The notes below the pieces were generated by a model. It was given only the letters and a program-made list of their open reading frames with translations, searched no databases and was not told the origin of the DNA. The position numbers and the translations under genes are program-made. From Clostridia bacterium (GTDB taxonomy: Bacteria > Bacillota > Clostridia > Oscillospirales > Butyricicoccaceae), in assembly GCA_021205365.1 (NCBI GenBank), contig JAJPXP010000034.1:1-51987 (forward strand): a stretch of DNA of 51,987 nt, written 5' to 3'. Below are positions 8,540 to 19,896 of this stretch, piece after piece. Every line of letters starts with the position of its first letter. Position 1 is the stretch's first letter.

Positions 8540-9826
8540 ATGAACACACCTGGCGATATCTGGAAGCTGGTGCTCGGCCTTCTGGAAAAACGGCTCCAGC
8601 CAGTCACGCTGGATGCGTGGTTCGACGACCTGACTGCCGTTGAATTCAAAGACGATACGCTCCTGCTGCACACCCCGGATAAATTCAAAAAAGAAATCAT
8701 TGACCAGCGCTACCTGATTACGATCAAGGATGCCCTGCGCGACCTGTTCTCCGCCGATATCGACGTTATTGTCACAACCGGTGAAGCCCCGGCTCCAATT
8801 GCCCACAGCAATTATCCCGAAGATGAATACACCTTCGAACAATTTATCGTCGGCTCATCCAACAAATTTGCCCATGCCGCCGCTACCGCAGTCGCCAATA
8901 ATCCGGCAAAAAACTATAACCCACTGTTTATTTATGGCCAGTCCGGCCTCGGCAAAACCCATTTACTGTATGCAATCGCAAATGTCGTGCGCCGTGACCA
9001 TCCATCCTTCCGTATCATCTATATCAAAGGCGAAGACTTTACCAATGAACTGGTCAACTCTATCGGAGAAGGACAGGTTCAGGAATTCCGAGACAAATAC
9101 CGCCTCGCGGACCTGCTTCTGGTCGACGATATCCAGTTCGTTGCCGGCAAAGACCGCACACAGGAAGAATTTTTCCATACCTTCAACGCCCTCTACGAAG
9201 CAAACAAGCAGATCGTCCTGACTTCCGACCGTCCGCCAAAGGAAATCCACACACTGGAAGACCGTCTGAAAACCCGCTTCGAATGGGGCTTACTGGCAGA
9301 TATCCAGCCACCGGATTATGAAACCCGCATGGCAATCATCCATGTAAAAGCAGAATCCCTCGGCGTCGGCCTGCCGGAAGACGTTATCGATTACATCGCA
9401 AAAACCATCACCTCCAACGTGCGCCAGCTGGAAGGCACCGTCAAAAAAATCAAAGCGCTACACGACCTGATGGAACGAAAAATCGACATCGATCTGGCAA
9501 AAGAAGCTGTCGCAGACATCTTTAAAGAAAACCCAGGATTGAATCCCACACCCGAAATGATCCTGCGTGAAGTTTCCCGCTACTACTGCACCCCAGTAGA
9601 AAAACTAAAGGGAAGTGGACGCTCCAAAGAACTTGTCCTCCCACGCCAGGTTGCCATGTACCTTGTCCGCGACCTCACAGATTATTCTCTTCCGGAAATC
9701 GGAAAGGTATTCTCCCGCGACCATACCACCGTACTTCACTCCATCAACAAAATTGAAAACTACCTCAAAGAAACCAGTGAGATGGACAACATCATAAAAA
9801 CCCTCAAAACCAACATACGCGGCTAA
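8540..9826 (+). CDS. dnaA: Chromosomal replication initiator protein DnaA
   Basis: DnaA binds DnaA boxes and melts oriC to start replication. The 428-residue protein is slightly short, mainly in the linker domain II. It has the N-terminal domain I (1-80), the AAA+ domain with Walker A GQSGLGKT (133-140) and Walker B LLLVDDIQF (about 193-201), the arginine-containing sensor regions, and the C-terminal helix-turn-helix with the signature SRDHTTVLHSINKI (about 394-407). The ATG at 8540 is preceded by AAGGGAGA. It lies between two DnaA-box clusters and is followed by dnaN after 382 bp. Confidence 0.98.
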   Translation: MNTPGDIWKLVLGLLEKRLQPVTLDAWFDDLTAVEFKDDTLLLHTPDKFKKEIIDQRYLITIKDALRDLFSADIDVIVTTGEAPAPIAHSNYPEDEYTFEQFIVGSSNKFAHAAATAVANNPAKNYNPLFIYGQSGLGKTHLLYAIANVVRRDHPSFRIIYIKGEDFTNELVNSIGEGQVQEFRDKYRLADLLLVDDIQFVAGKDRTQEEFFHTFNALYEANKQIVLTSDRPPKEIHTLEDRLKTRFEWGLLADIQPPDYETRMAIIHVKAESLGVGLPEDVIDYIAKTITSNVRQLEGTVKKIKALHDLMERKIDIDLAKEAVADIFKENPGLNPTPEMILREVSRYYCTPVEKLKGSGRSKELVLPRQVAMYLVRDLTDYSLPEIGKVFSRDHTTVLHSINKIENYLKETSEMDNIIKTLKTNIRG

Positions 9827-10208
9827 GCAAAACTGTATAAGCGTTGCATAATTATTCAAAAATAACCATACAGCTGCACCGCAAGGCAACGGAGAATTTC
9901 CTGCAAATTCATCCACAAACATCTGTGCAGTGTGGAAATTTTCCTGTGGATAACTTGTCCGCAAAAAACTTTTCCAAAATCCGGACAAAGTTTTCCACAA
10001 CACGCTGAGGACGGAAAAATACCCGTATTTTGGGGCTTTCCGCGGTTTTCCACAGTTTCCATCCCTCTACTACTATTACTAAAAATACTATCTTATTCTA
10101 TAAGATTTCTTTTTATTCCAACAGACATCTGATGTCTGCAAAACACCCACAATCTCCAATTTCATGACAAGAAATGAAAATGCATCCGATATTCAAAGGA
10201 GGAACACC
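9827..10208. other. oriC: Replication origin oriC (dnaA-dnaN intergenic)
   Basis: The interval contains a perfect DnaA box TGTGGATAA (9945-9953), near-consensus boxes at 9909-9917 (TCATCCACA), 9931-9939 (TGTGGAAAT), 9991-9999 and 10046-10054 (both TTTTCCACA), then the unwinding element at 10067-10120. Together with the dnaA-upstream boxes this is a bipartite origin. Gene orientation switches here from mostly minus to mostly plus, matching bidirectional replication. Confidence 0.88.
10067..10120. promoter_or_regulatory. DnaA-trio array and AT-rich DNA unwinding element
   Basis: CTACTACTATTACTA (10067-10081) reads on the other strand as five consecutive 3'-GAT/AAT trinucleotides, the DnaA-trio motif on which DnaA filaments assemble to open the duplex in B. 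subtilis. It begins 12 bp after the DnaA box at 10046-10054, and a 40-bp AT-rich tract follows. The order box, short GC-containing spacer, trios and AT-rich DNA matches the known unwinding system. Confidence 0.8.
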
Positions 10209-11324
10209 ATGCAGTTCTCGTGCGAAAAATCTATTCTTCAGGAAGCCATCGTCACCGCATCCCGCGCCGTCAGCAGCAAAAGCTCCATTGCACTGCTGGA
10301 AGGCCTGCTGCTTACCGCAGAAGATGACGGTTGTCTGACGCTCTGCGGCTACAATATGTCCATGGGGATCCGCGTCAAAATCGGCGCATCCGTAACAGAA
10401 TCCGGTTCCGCCGTGCTGAACGCACGCCTGTTCGGCGACATGATCCGCAAGCTGCCTGATGACATCATCTATGTCGAAACCAACGAAAATCTGCTGACCA
10501 CCATTCGCTGCGGCAAAGCAATGTTTAACCTCGTCGCTTCCGATTCCAAAGAATTTCCACAGCTGCCAGAGGTAGAAAACAGTGAAAATCCGATTATTTT
10601 ACCGCAATCAATGCTGAAATCGATGATTTCCCAAACCATTTTCGCTGTTTCCGACAATGAAACCAAGCCAATCCTAACTGGATGCCTGTTTGAGCTGGAA
10701 GGCCAGGAGCTGCACGTTGCAGCTGTCGATGGCTACCGCCTGAGTGTCCGCCGTGAAACACTGGAAACACCAGTTTCGGAAAACATAAAATTTGTTGTCC
10801 CAGGTCCGGCACTGCGCGAAGTGGAACGCATTCTGGCTGAATCCAGTGAAACTGCGGAAATTTATCCGGATTCCCGTCATATCCTGTTCCGTATCGGCGA
10901 TACGGTACTCATCACACGTCTGCTGGAAGGCGAATTCCTCAACTACCGCTCCGCAATTCCGACCGATGCAGCAGCAGTAATTACCGCCGACGTCAGACAG
11001 CTGATCACCAGCATTGAACGTGTTTCGCTGATTGTCTCTGAAAAGCTCAAAAATCCGGTCCGTATGGAATTTGACGGTCCACTGCTGAAGCTGAGCTGCA
11101 TCACCACAATTGGCAAGTCCTATGACGAATATGCATATGAGGGCGATGTACCGCATCTGGAAATCGGCTTTAATAACCGTTATCTGCTGGATGCGTTGCG
11201 CGCGTGCCCGTCAGACAAGGTGAAAATTGCACTCAAGGGCAGTCTGAATCCGATTGTATTTACACCGGAGGAGGGGGAATCCTTCACATATCTTGTACTG
11301 CCGGTACGGCTGAAAGCAGAATAA
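10209..11324 (+). CDS. dnaN: DNA polymerase III beta sliding clamp
   Basis: The beta clamp tethers the replicative polymerase to DNA. The 371-residue protein starts MQFSCEKSILQEAIVTASRA and ends with the clamp's typical C-terminal segment YLVLPVRL, with three repeated clamp domains. The ATG at 10209 follows a strong AAAGGAGG; a 15-codon upstream extension in frame is inside the leader and is rejected. It lies directly after oriC and before a 467-bp repeat-rich gap, so it may be transcribed apart from recF. Confidence 0.97.
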   Translation: MQFSCEKSILQEAIVTASRAVSSKSSIALLEGLLLTAEDDGCLTLCGYNMSMGIRVKIGASVTESGSAVLNARLFGDMIRKLPDDIIYVETNENLLTTIRCGKAMFNLVASDSKEFPQLPEVENSENPIILPQSMLKSMISQTIFAVSDNETKPILTGCLFELEGQELHVAAVDGYRLSVRRETLETPVSENIKFVVPGPALREVERILAESSETAEIYPDSRHILFRIGDTVLITRLLEGEFLNYRSAIPTDAAAVITADVRQLITSIERVSLIVSEKLKNPVRMEFDGPLLKLSCITTIGKSYDEYAYEGDVPHLEIGFNNRYLLDALRACPSDKVKIALKGSLNPIVFTPEEGESFTYLVLPVRLKAE

Positions 11325-11791
11325 TTTTCCGCTTTATTTTGAACATTTACAGTTGGCATATTTCTGCACAGATACCGTTGCATAGCCGAGCGTCAGGGAG
11401 GGACTCTTCTGGCGAGTCCCTCCCTAACAACCCTCCCAGCCCATAGTCTGGCGTTGGGCGTCCAAAACGAAACGACACCAAACGTTTTGGACGCCCTTGT
11501 TACGTTTCTGACAGAGTGTTACGTCGGTTTTCATTGGCGTTTCAGTTACCGGCTGAGATGCCAAAGGAACAGGAAAGCCAGTAAATCTCTGTTGGAAAAC
11601 CGCATAGACCGCCGAAATCTTTTGTGATATGCCAGATTCCGGCGGTCCGTACCACGGGGGCATAAGCGGGTGGATTGCAAAGGAGGGTCGGCGAGACCCT
11701 TCTTTGCGCTCGGAGCGAAGGTGTCATAACACAGGCGCGTGCCAGCTGTACGATAACATCTTACAGACAAAATAAACGTATCAGAGGAACA
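11325..11791. other. dnaN-recF region gap filled with hairpin repeats
   Basis: No gene is supported. The gap carries the hairpin at 11394-11424, structured repeat copy B (11430-11522), a hairpin at 11677-11708 (GCAAAGGAGGGTC with GACCCTTCTTTGC), and the ribosome binding site of the S4 protein. Such a long gap between dnaN and recF is unusual. Confidence 0.6.
11394..11522 (+). repeat. Structured repeat copy B with leading hairpin
   Basis: A hairpin with AGGGAGGGACTC and GAGTCCCTCCCT arms (11394-11424) is followed by CCCTCCCAGCCC, TAGTCTGG and a second hairpin, GGGCGTCCAAAACG (11456-11469) pairing with CGTTTTGGACGCCC (11483-11496). The 1-92 copy has the same flanks but a different, still complementary stem. 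Confidence 0.6.
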
Positions 11792-12013
11792 ATGGCCATG
11801 AATATCGAAGAAATTGAAATCACAACAGAATATATCAAAGCAGATGCCTTCCTGAAATTTACAGGCGTGTGCGCCACTGGCGGACAGGCAAAATGGATGA
11901 TTGAAGATGCACAGGTGACAGTCAACGGCGCAGTATGCACCCAGCGCGGCAAAAAGCTGCACAAGGGTGACACAGTTGCCATTGTCGGCGGTCCGACGTA
12001 TCGCATTATATGA
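11792..12013 (+). CDS. S4-domain RNA-binding protein (YaaA/RlbA type)
   Basis: The 73-residue protein is a single S4 RNA-binding fold: the core LKFTGVCATGGQAKWMIEDA (about 17-36) is followed by VTVNGAVCTQRGKKLHKGDTV, typical of the small YaaA-like proteins encoded between dnaN and recF and thought to act in ribosome assembly. The ATG at 11792 follows AGAGGAA; a second ATG two codons on is possible. Its stop overlaps the recF start in an ATGA arrangement, so the two are translationally coupled. Confidence 0.9.
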   Translation: MAMNIEEIEITTEYIKADAFLKFTGVCATGGQAKWMIEDAQVTVNGAVCTQRGKKLHKGDTVAIVGGPTYRII

Positions 12014-13119
12014 ACATACAGTCATTAACCCTGCGGGATTTCCGCAATTATGAGACAGCAGAGCTGGAGTTTTCCTCCGGCGTCAATGTCTTCTGCGGCG
12101 AAAATGCGCAGGGGAAAACCAATATTCTGGAGGCAGTAGGCCTGCTTTCTACGACAAGGTTGTTCCGGTCTGGCCAGAAACGGGATGCCATCCGGTTTGG
12201 CGCCCGTCAGGCGGAGGCAGAAGCCGCTTTTTTTGCGGAAAAAAGGGACATGACCATCCGTGCTGTCATCCCTGCTGCAGGACGTGTACAGCTGACTGTC
12301 AACGGCGTCAGGCAGAAGCGTCTATCCGATGCTGCAGGCCTGCTGCAGACGGTTCTGTTCTGTCCGGAGGATCTGATGATGATCCGGGAAGGTGCAGCGG
12401 CACGGCGCAGATTCCTTGATATCGCATTATGCCAGCTCCGTCCAAACTATGCGAGATACCTTTCGGAATACAACAAGCTGCATGAAAACAAAACCCGCAT
12501 CCTGAAGGATGCGGAGGAAAAGCCATCACTACTTGACGCGTTGGATGATTTCTCCTTCAGAATGTCCATCATTGGCGGACATATCATCCGGTATCGCGCG
12601 TATTACCTGCGTTCACTGATGGAGAAGGCAACGGGCATTCATGCGTCTATTTCCGGCAGGGACGAACAATTGGATTACAGCTATGACACGGTATCCACGG
12701 TGACAGACCCGTTTGCTTCTGCAAAGGAGATCGGTATGCAGCTGTGGGAACATGCCTGCCAGCATCGCGCTGCGGAAATTGCTGTAAAATCCTGCTTATC
12801 CGGCCCGCACAAAGATGACCTGGACCTGACCATCGGCGGGAAAAGTGCAAAAGCCTTCGGCTCGCAGGGTCAGGTGCGTACCTGTGCACTGTCTTTGAAG
12901 CTTGCCGAACGCGATATGTTTTTCGATGACAGCGGGGAATATCCGGTGTTGCTTTTGGACGATGTCCTCAGCGAGCTGGATGCAAAACGGCAGGATTTCG
13001 TGCTCAACCGCATTGAAAACGGGCAGGTGTTGATTACCTGCTGTGAGCCGGAGAAGCTGGCACAGGTCGAAGGCGGCTGGCTGTTTGCCGTGGAGCATGG
13101 AACCGTCAGGCGGGTATAA
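12010..13119 (+). CDS. recF: DNA replication and repair protein RecF
   Basis: RecF is an SMC-like ATPase that, with RecO and RecR, loads RecA on gapped DNA at stalled forks. The 369-residue protein begins MNIQSLTLRDFRNY, has Walker A GENAQGKTN (30-38), the ABC signature region FGSQGQVRTCALSLKLAE (about 284-301) and Walker B VLLLDDVLSELD (about 312-323). The start overlaps the S4 gene by four bases. A 274-bp gap and a new promoter separate it from remB. Confidence 0.97.
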   Translation: MNIQSLTLRDFRNYETAELEFSSGVNVFCGENAQGKTNILEAVGLLSTTRLFRSGQKRDAIRFGARQAEAEAAFFAEKRDMTIRAVIPAAGRVQLTVNGVRQKRLSDAAGLLQTVLFCPEDLMMIREGAAARRRFLDIALCQLRPNYARYLSEYNKLHENKTRILKDAEEKPSLLDALDDFSFRMSIIGGHIIRYRAYYLRSLMEKATGIHASISGRDEQLDYSYDTVSTVTDPFASAKEIGMQLWEHACQHRAAEIAVKSCLSGPHKDDLDLTIGGKSAKAFGSQGQVRTCALSLKLAERDMFFDDSGEYPVLLLDDVLSELDAKRQDFVLNRIENGQVLITCCEPEKLAQVEGGWLFAVEHGTVRRV

Positions 13120-13298
13120 GTAGGAAATTTTATCCATTTTTAACAAAAAATCAGTTTTTTCGACGGCATCTGTTGATGCTTTCACAAACGAGTGCGTGCG
13201 CATATGCACGCGCTTTTGGATTTTGCGGAAAAAGTAAGGAAAAAACGGTGAAATATTTCAAAATATTTACGAAAACGCGTGCAAAACTTCGCAAAAAG

Positions 13299-13307
13299 TG
13301 TTATAAT
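13299..13307 (+). promoter_or_regulatory. Extended -10 promoter upstream of remB-gyrB
   Basis: TGTTATAAT is a perfect extended -10 (TGN plus TATAAT). The -35 (GTGCAA at 13279) is weak, as is usual for extended -10 promoters. It would drive remB and gyrB from about 13314. Confidence 0.6.
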
Positions 13308-13393
13308 GAATATAGATCGCGGGCTGGATTTCCTGCGGCGGAACAGCGGAAAGGGATATATGAATTTTGGTGTGATGAAAGGGCGGGGGACAC

Positions 13394-15759
<2,366 letters not shown>

Positions 15760-15762
15760 CCG

Positions 15763-15863
15763 TACTTCTCTTTCTGCATAGAAAGAGAAGTAGGCAAGAG
15801 AAAGATGCGTGGTGCGCTCCCGGGCACGGTGAACATGCTGGACGGAAGGTCCGCCAGTTCACC
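15763..15863 (-). repeat. Three-hairpin repeat, inverted copy after gyrB
   Basis: Read on the minus strand the order is H0 (15863-15828: GGTGAAC/GTTCACC outer and CTGGCGGA/TCCG inner stem), H1 (about 15827-15812, GTGC.CGGGAGCGCAC) and a TTTCTCTTGCC linker, then H2 (15792-15763, TACTTCTCTTTC with GAAAGAGAAGTA). This is the same layout as at 8031-8127 and 49820-49918. The H2 hairpin begins 4 bp after the gyrB stop. A partial H2 (15881-15900) follows. Confidence 0.75.
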
Positions 15864-15937
15864 CGTCTGAATGTGTCAGATGCATAGAAAGAGAAGCTGG
15901 CAGGAGAAAAAGCTTCTGCGTATATTGGAGAAAATAT

Positions 15938-16123
15938 ATGGATGATATCAAAAAGGCTCGTATCCGGGCATCGGCGGAGAAGCTGATGGAAGGACACGAT
16001 GAGCTGGTGGATCTGCTGCCGGCAAAGAAAAAGAAAGCCTCAGAGGAGGATGCAGTTCTGGGCGATGCGCTGGATTCGCTGGAGGAATGCATTTCCTGCT
16101 TATCGGAATTGTTAGACGAATAG
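15938..16123 (+). CDS. Small hypothetical protein between gyrB and gyrA
   Basis: I do not recognise this 61-residue protein. It starts MDDIKKARIRASAEKLMEGHDELVDLLPAKKKKASEED when read in two parts: a mixed-charge helix, then a lysine-rich stretch PAKKKK, then an acidic helix with two cysteines (LEECISCLSELL). It has no signal peptide or membrane segment. TTGGAG lies 9 bp before the ATG, a good ribosome binding site, and codon use resembles the neighbours. The second half is amphipathic and could form a coiled coil. Real coding is likely but not certain. Confidence 0.6.
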   Translation: MDDIKKARIRASAEKLMEGHDELVDLLPAKKKKASEEDAVLGDALDSLEECISCLSELLDE

Positions 16124-16508
16124 AAGCATGTTTCCGGAAGAAATGAAGACAGTGTATTTCACAGAGAAAGGAAGCCAGCATGCGGACGCGTTTGTCCGCA
16201 TGCCCTGACCTGCGCGGGAGCGCAAAGACGTTTCTTTTGACTTACTTTTCTTTTTGTAAAGAAAAGTAAGAGGGAGCGCAAAGACGTTTCTTTTTGACTT
16301 ACTTTTCTTTTGTAAAGAAAAGTAAGAGGGAGCGCAAAGACGTTTCTTTTTGACTTACTTTTCTTTTGTAAAGAAAAGTAAGGGGGAGCGCAGAGACGTT
16401 TCTTTTGGCTTACCCTTCTTTTGACAAAGAAAGGTAAGGGGAATCACAAGGACATTTCTTTTGTCTCACATTTCTTTTTGCAAAGAAATGTGAGGAGGAG
16501 GAGTATAA
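16124..16508. other. gyrA leader region
   Basis: No gene. Nearly all of it from 16178 to 16494 is the hairpin repeat array described separately; 16124-16177 has no named feature. The gyrA ribosome binding site (AGGAGGAGGAG, 16493-16503) starts in the last hairpin. Confidence 0.65.
16178..16494 (+). repeat. Three-hairpin repeat with five-fold tandem H2 array before gyrA
   Basis: H0 is GCATGCGGAC with GTCCGCATGC (16178-16203), H1 is TGCGC, GGGA, GCGCA (16211-16224), H2 is CTTACTTTTC with GAAAAGTAAG (16241-16270). The GGGAGCGCA-linker-H2 part is then repeated at 16272, 16328, 16384 and 16439 with a 55-56 bp period. In the fourth and fifth copies the H2 stem changes to CTTACC/GGTAAG and CTCACATTTC/GAAATGTGAG: both arms change together, so pairing is preserved. 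The last arm runs into the gyrA ribosome binding site. Confidence 0.85.
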
Positions 16509-19085
16509 ATGGCAAGTAATATTAGCTTTGAAAATCAGAAAATCATTCCCGTTGATCTGGAACGGGAAATGAAAAAATCGTACATCGATTATGCGATGTC
16601 GGTTATCGTAGGCCGTGCACTGCCGGATGCACGTGACGGCCTGAAGCCGGTACATCGCCGTATCCTGTACGCAATGTATGAAGACCACCTAACGTCAGAC
16701 CGCCCGTACCGCAAGGCAGCGACAACCGTTGGTAATGTACTGGGCCGTTATCATCCGCATGGTGACGCTTCCGTATACGATGCCATGGTACGTATGGCGC
16801 AGTGGTTCTCGCTGCGCTATCCGATGATTGACGGACATGGTAACTTCGGTTCCCTTGACGGCGACCCTCCGGCTGCTTACCGTTATACCGAGGCCCGCAT
16901 GAGCAAGCTGGCCGCCCATATGATGACGGATATCGACAAGGAAACCGTCGAGTTCATGCCGAACTTCGATGACAACCGTAAGGAACCGACTGTCCTGCCA
17001 TCCCGCTTCCCAAGTATGCTGGTCAATGGCTCTACTGGTATCGCGGTTGGTATGGCGACCAATATGCCGCCGCACAATCTGACAGAGGTTATTGAAGGCA
17101 TCTGTCATGTGATCGACAATCCAGAAGCCGGATTGGACGAAATCTGCCAGTATATCAAAGGCCCGGATTTCCCGACGGGCGGACTGATTCTGGGACGGAG
17201 CGGCATCCGGGCGGCTTATGCTACCGGACGCGGCAAGCTCAAGGTCCGTGCCCGTACGCATTTCGAGGAAATGCCGCATGGCAGAACCCGCATTGTTGCT
17301 ACGGAAATCCCATATGGCGTCAATAAAGCGCGTCTGGTGGAATCCATCGCCGATCTGGTCAAGGATAAGCGTATTGAGGGCATTTCCGACCTGCGTGATG
17401 AATCTGACCGTGAAGGCATCCGCGTCGTTGTTGAGCTCAAAAAAGATGCCAATCCGCAGGTTATCCTGAACCGTCTATTCAACTATACGCAGCTGCAAGA
17501 GACGTTCTCGGTTAATAACCTTGCATTGGTCAACAATCAGCCGAGGACGCTGAATCTGCGTGAGCTGATTGACCAGTATATTGAATTCCAGCGCGAGATT
17601 ATTGAGCGGCGCAGCCGGTACGATCTGAAAAAGGCGGAGGCGCGTGCACATATTCTGGAAGGCTTAAAGGTCGCTACGGATAATATTGACCGAATCATTC
17701 AAATTATCCGTGCATCTGCAAATGAAACCGAAGCAAAACAGAATTTGATTGCAGAACCGTTTATCATCAATCAGATTGCCCTTTTGGGGATCGTAGATGG
17801 CAAGGAAGAATATGAATTCCATCTGGATGAGGATCAGGCACAGGCAATTGTAAGCATGCGTCTGGGTCGTTTGTCCGGTCTGGAACGCCAGAAGATCAGT
17901 GATGAATACGATGAAATCGAAGCGAAGATTCATGGATTGATTGAGATTCTGGGCAGCAGAGAGCTGCAGCTCGATGTTGTGAAGAAGGAACTGCGGGAGA
18001 TCTGTGATAAGTATGGTGATGAGCGCCGTACCGGTATTGAAATCATAGATGACGAAATTGACATTGAAGATCTGATCCCGCAGGAGGACTGTACCTATAC
18101 CCTGACCCATCGAGGCTATATCAAGCGCTTGCCGACAGCTACCTACCGTGCACAGCGCCGCGGCGGACGTGGCGTCAATGCTATGGCAACGCGTGAGGAG
18201 GATTATGCAGAGGTATTGTTTGCAGCGTCCTCTCATGATAACATCCTGTTTTTCAGCAACTTTGGTAAGGTTTACCGGTTGAAGGGCTATCAGATTCCGG
18301 AAACCAGCCGCACAGCAAAGGGTACGAACCTTGTGAATCTGCTGGCTCTGGAAAACGGGGAAGCAGTTTCCGCGATGTTCCGTGTGCCGGAGGACCAGTA
18401 CGATGAACAGCATTATCTGTTCTTTATCACAGAGCAGGGCACCGTAAAGCGTGTATCCCTGGCTGAGCTGGCAAAAATCCGCAAAGCGGGCCTGCGTGCA
18501 TTGTCTCTGAACGAAGGAGACAGGCTGATTGATGTGCGCCTGACAGATGGAAAACAGAATATCCTGATTATTACGGCAAAGGGCAGGGCCATTTGCTTTG
18601 ATGAGAATGAAGTGCGTCCGATGGGCCGTACGGCTGTCGGTGTGCGCGGTATTGCGCTGGGCGACGATGACCGTGTCATTGGCGGTGTACGTGCCCGTCC
18701 AGAGGGCGAAGTGCTTACGATCACACAGAATGGTTATGGCAAACGCACACCGGTCATGGATTTCAGCATCCATCACCGCGGCGGACATGGTATCATTGCC
18801 CATGCATTGAGCGATAAGACAGGTAATATTGCCGGAACTGCCGTTGTGGATGAGGACAATGATGTTTTGATTATTACAGATGATGGCATTATGATTCGCA
18901 CGGCCGTCAGTGATATCCGCAGATGCGGCAGAAATTCCCGCGGCGTGATTGTGATGCGCACGGGTGAAAATGTCCATGTCAATGCGATCACCCGCGTGGA
19001 TAAGGAAGAGCAGGAAGAAAACGATGAAATGATGGAAGCTGCAGATATTATGACCGGAGATGTCAACGATGGCAGCGAAGAATAA
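16509..19085 (+). CDS. gyrA: DNA gyrase subunit A
   Basis: GyrA carries out DNA cleavage and strand passage. The 858-residue protein has the 5Y-CAP winged helix with [16 protein letters not shown] (36-51), the catalytic tyrosine Tyr126 in RYTEAR, the coiled-coil tower, and a C-terminal beta-pinwheel with the GyrA-box QRRGGRG. The quinolone region reads [10 protein letters not shown] (82-91): the residue equivalent to E. coli Ser83 is Ala87, while the Asp87 equivalent is Asp91. The tail is acidic ([12 protein letters not shown]). The ATG at 16509 follows AGGAGGAGGAG, fused to the last leader hairpin. Its 3' end overlaps rnhA. Confidence 0.97.
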   Translation: MASNISFENQKIIPVDLEREMKKSYIDYAMSVIVGRALPDARDGLKPVHRRILYAMYEDHLTSDRPYRKAATTVGNVLGRYHPHGDASVYDAMVRMAQWFSLRYPMIDGHGNFGSLDGDPPAAYRYTEARMSKLAAHMMTDIDKETVEFMPNFDDNRKEPTVLPSRFPSMLVNGSTGIAVGMATNMPPHNLTEVIEGICHVIDNPEAGLDEICQYIKGPDFPTGGLILGRSGIRAAYATGRGKLKVRARTHFEEMPHGRTRIVATEIPYGVNKARLVESIADLVKDKRIEGISDLRDESDREGIRVVVELKKDANPQVILNRLFNYTQLQETFSVNNLALVNNQPRTLNLRELIDQYIEFQREIIERRSRYDLKKAEARAHILEGLKVATDNIDRIIQIIRASANETEAKQNLIAEPFIINQIALLGIVDGKEEYEFHLDEDQAQAIVSMRLGRLSGLERQKISDEYDEIEAKIHGLIEILGSRELQLDVVKKELREICDKYGDERRTGIEIIDDEIDIEDLIPQEDCTYTLTHRGYIKRLPTATYRAQRRGGRGVNAMATREEDYAEVLFAASSHDNILFFSNFGKVYRLKGYQIPETSRTAKGTNLVNLLALENGEAVSAMFRVPEDQYDEQHYLFFITEQGTVKRVSLAELAKIRKAGLRALSLNEGDRLIDVRLTDGKQNILIITAKGRAICFDENEVRPMGRTAVGVRGIALGDDDRVIGGVRARPEGEVLTITQNGYGKRTPVMDFSIHHRGGHGIIAHALSDKTGNIAGTAVVDEDNDVLIITDDGIMIRTAVSDIRRCGRNSRGVIVMRTGENVHVNAITRVDKEEQEENDEMMEAADIMTGDVNDGSEE

Positions 19086-19521
19086 GCATGTAGTGATTTA
19101 CACCGATGGCGCCTGTTCCGGGAATCCCGGGCCGGGCGGCTTCGGTATTATCCTGCAATATGGCGAGCATCGGAAGGAAATCAGCGAGGGATTCCCCAAT
19201 ACAACCAATAACCGCATGGAATTGCTTGCAGTTATCACAGCATTGGAGGCCCTGAAATCGCCTTGTGACGTTGATCTGTATTCAGACAGCAAATATGTCA
19301 TTGATGCCATTCAAAAAGGCTGGGCCGTCAAATGGCGCAGCAAAAACTGGATGCGTACACCAAAGGAACCGGCGAAAAACCCGGATTTGTGGGAACGGCT
19401 TCTGGATCTGCTGGAGATACACAATGTTACCTTCCATTGGGTGAAGGGACATGCGCAGAATGCGAATAATAACCGCTGTGATGAGCTTGCTGTCAGCGCT
19501 TGGAAGAAACTCAAACAATAA
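19069..19521 (+). CDS. rnhA: Ribonuclease HI
   Basis: RNase HI cuts the RNA strand of RNA-DNA hybrids, clearing primers and R-loops. The 150-residue protein has [19 protein letters not shown] with the first catalytic Asp (Asp11), then [16 protein letters not shown] with the catalytic Glu, [12 protein letters not shown] with the second Asp, and [17 protein letters not shown] with the histidine loop and last Asp. I chose ATG 19069: GGAG (19056-19059) is 9 bp upstream, whereas the ATG at 19060 abuts it. It overlaps gyrA by 17 bp in another frame. Confidence 0.95.
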   Translation: MAAKNKHVVIYTDGACSGNPGPGGFGIILQYGEHRKEISEGFPNTTNNRMELLAVITALEALKSPCDVDLYSDSKYVIDAIQKGWAVKWRSKNWMRTPKEPAKNPDLWERLLDLLEIHNVTFHWVKGHAQNANNNRCDELAVSAWKKLKQ

Positions 19522-19616
19522 CTAATAGTATAATTTAATTTTTATTCAACAAATTGTGTTTTTGCGGCGCTATGATACACGGATTTCCCGTTCAATTTCC
19601 AATGGAGGGCAGATAT

Positions 19617-19844
19617 ATGGCACTATTGATTGAAGAAAAGAATGATATCATCCGTGCAGTCAATGCGGATTTGCCGGAGGAACAGATTCCATATTTAGAT
19701 GATCCAGATGGTATGGAGCTGTATCAGGAATTGATGGCAGCACGGGAGATGGGCGTTGCTGCATTCAACCTGCTGGAAGAGGAAGAAGATCCGGATGAAG
19801 GCAGGGAATGGGAGCATCAGGCGATTCAGTTTATCCGTTTTTGA
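19617..19844 (+). CDS. Small acidic hypothetical protein
   Basis: A 75-residue protein that I do not recognise. It begins MALLIEEKNDIIRAVNADLP and has an acidic C-terminal part rich in E and D (LLEEEEDPDEGREWE), with no membrane segment or signal. ATGGAGGGC lies 7 bp before the ATG at 19617, a good ribosome binding site; the longer frame from 19554 has none. It lies between rnhA and the methyltransferase gene, so it may be co-transcribed with either. Function unknown. Confidence 0.6.
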   Translation: MALLIEEKNDIIRAVNADLPEEQIPYLDDPDGMELYQELMAAREMGVAAFNLLEEEEDPDEGREWEHQAIQFIRF

Positions 19845-19896
19845 AAATAATTCGTATAATAAAAATAAAATAATACCGATTGTATTGGAGATTGCC

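Noticed and set aside
16216-16494. CRISPR-like regular spacing
   Set aside because: The 56-bp units are repeats throughout with no unique spacers, and no cas genes are near.
17664-18977. 437-codon minus-strand open frame inside gyrA
   Set aside because: Antisense to a fully conserved gyrA; no ribosome site or protein family.
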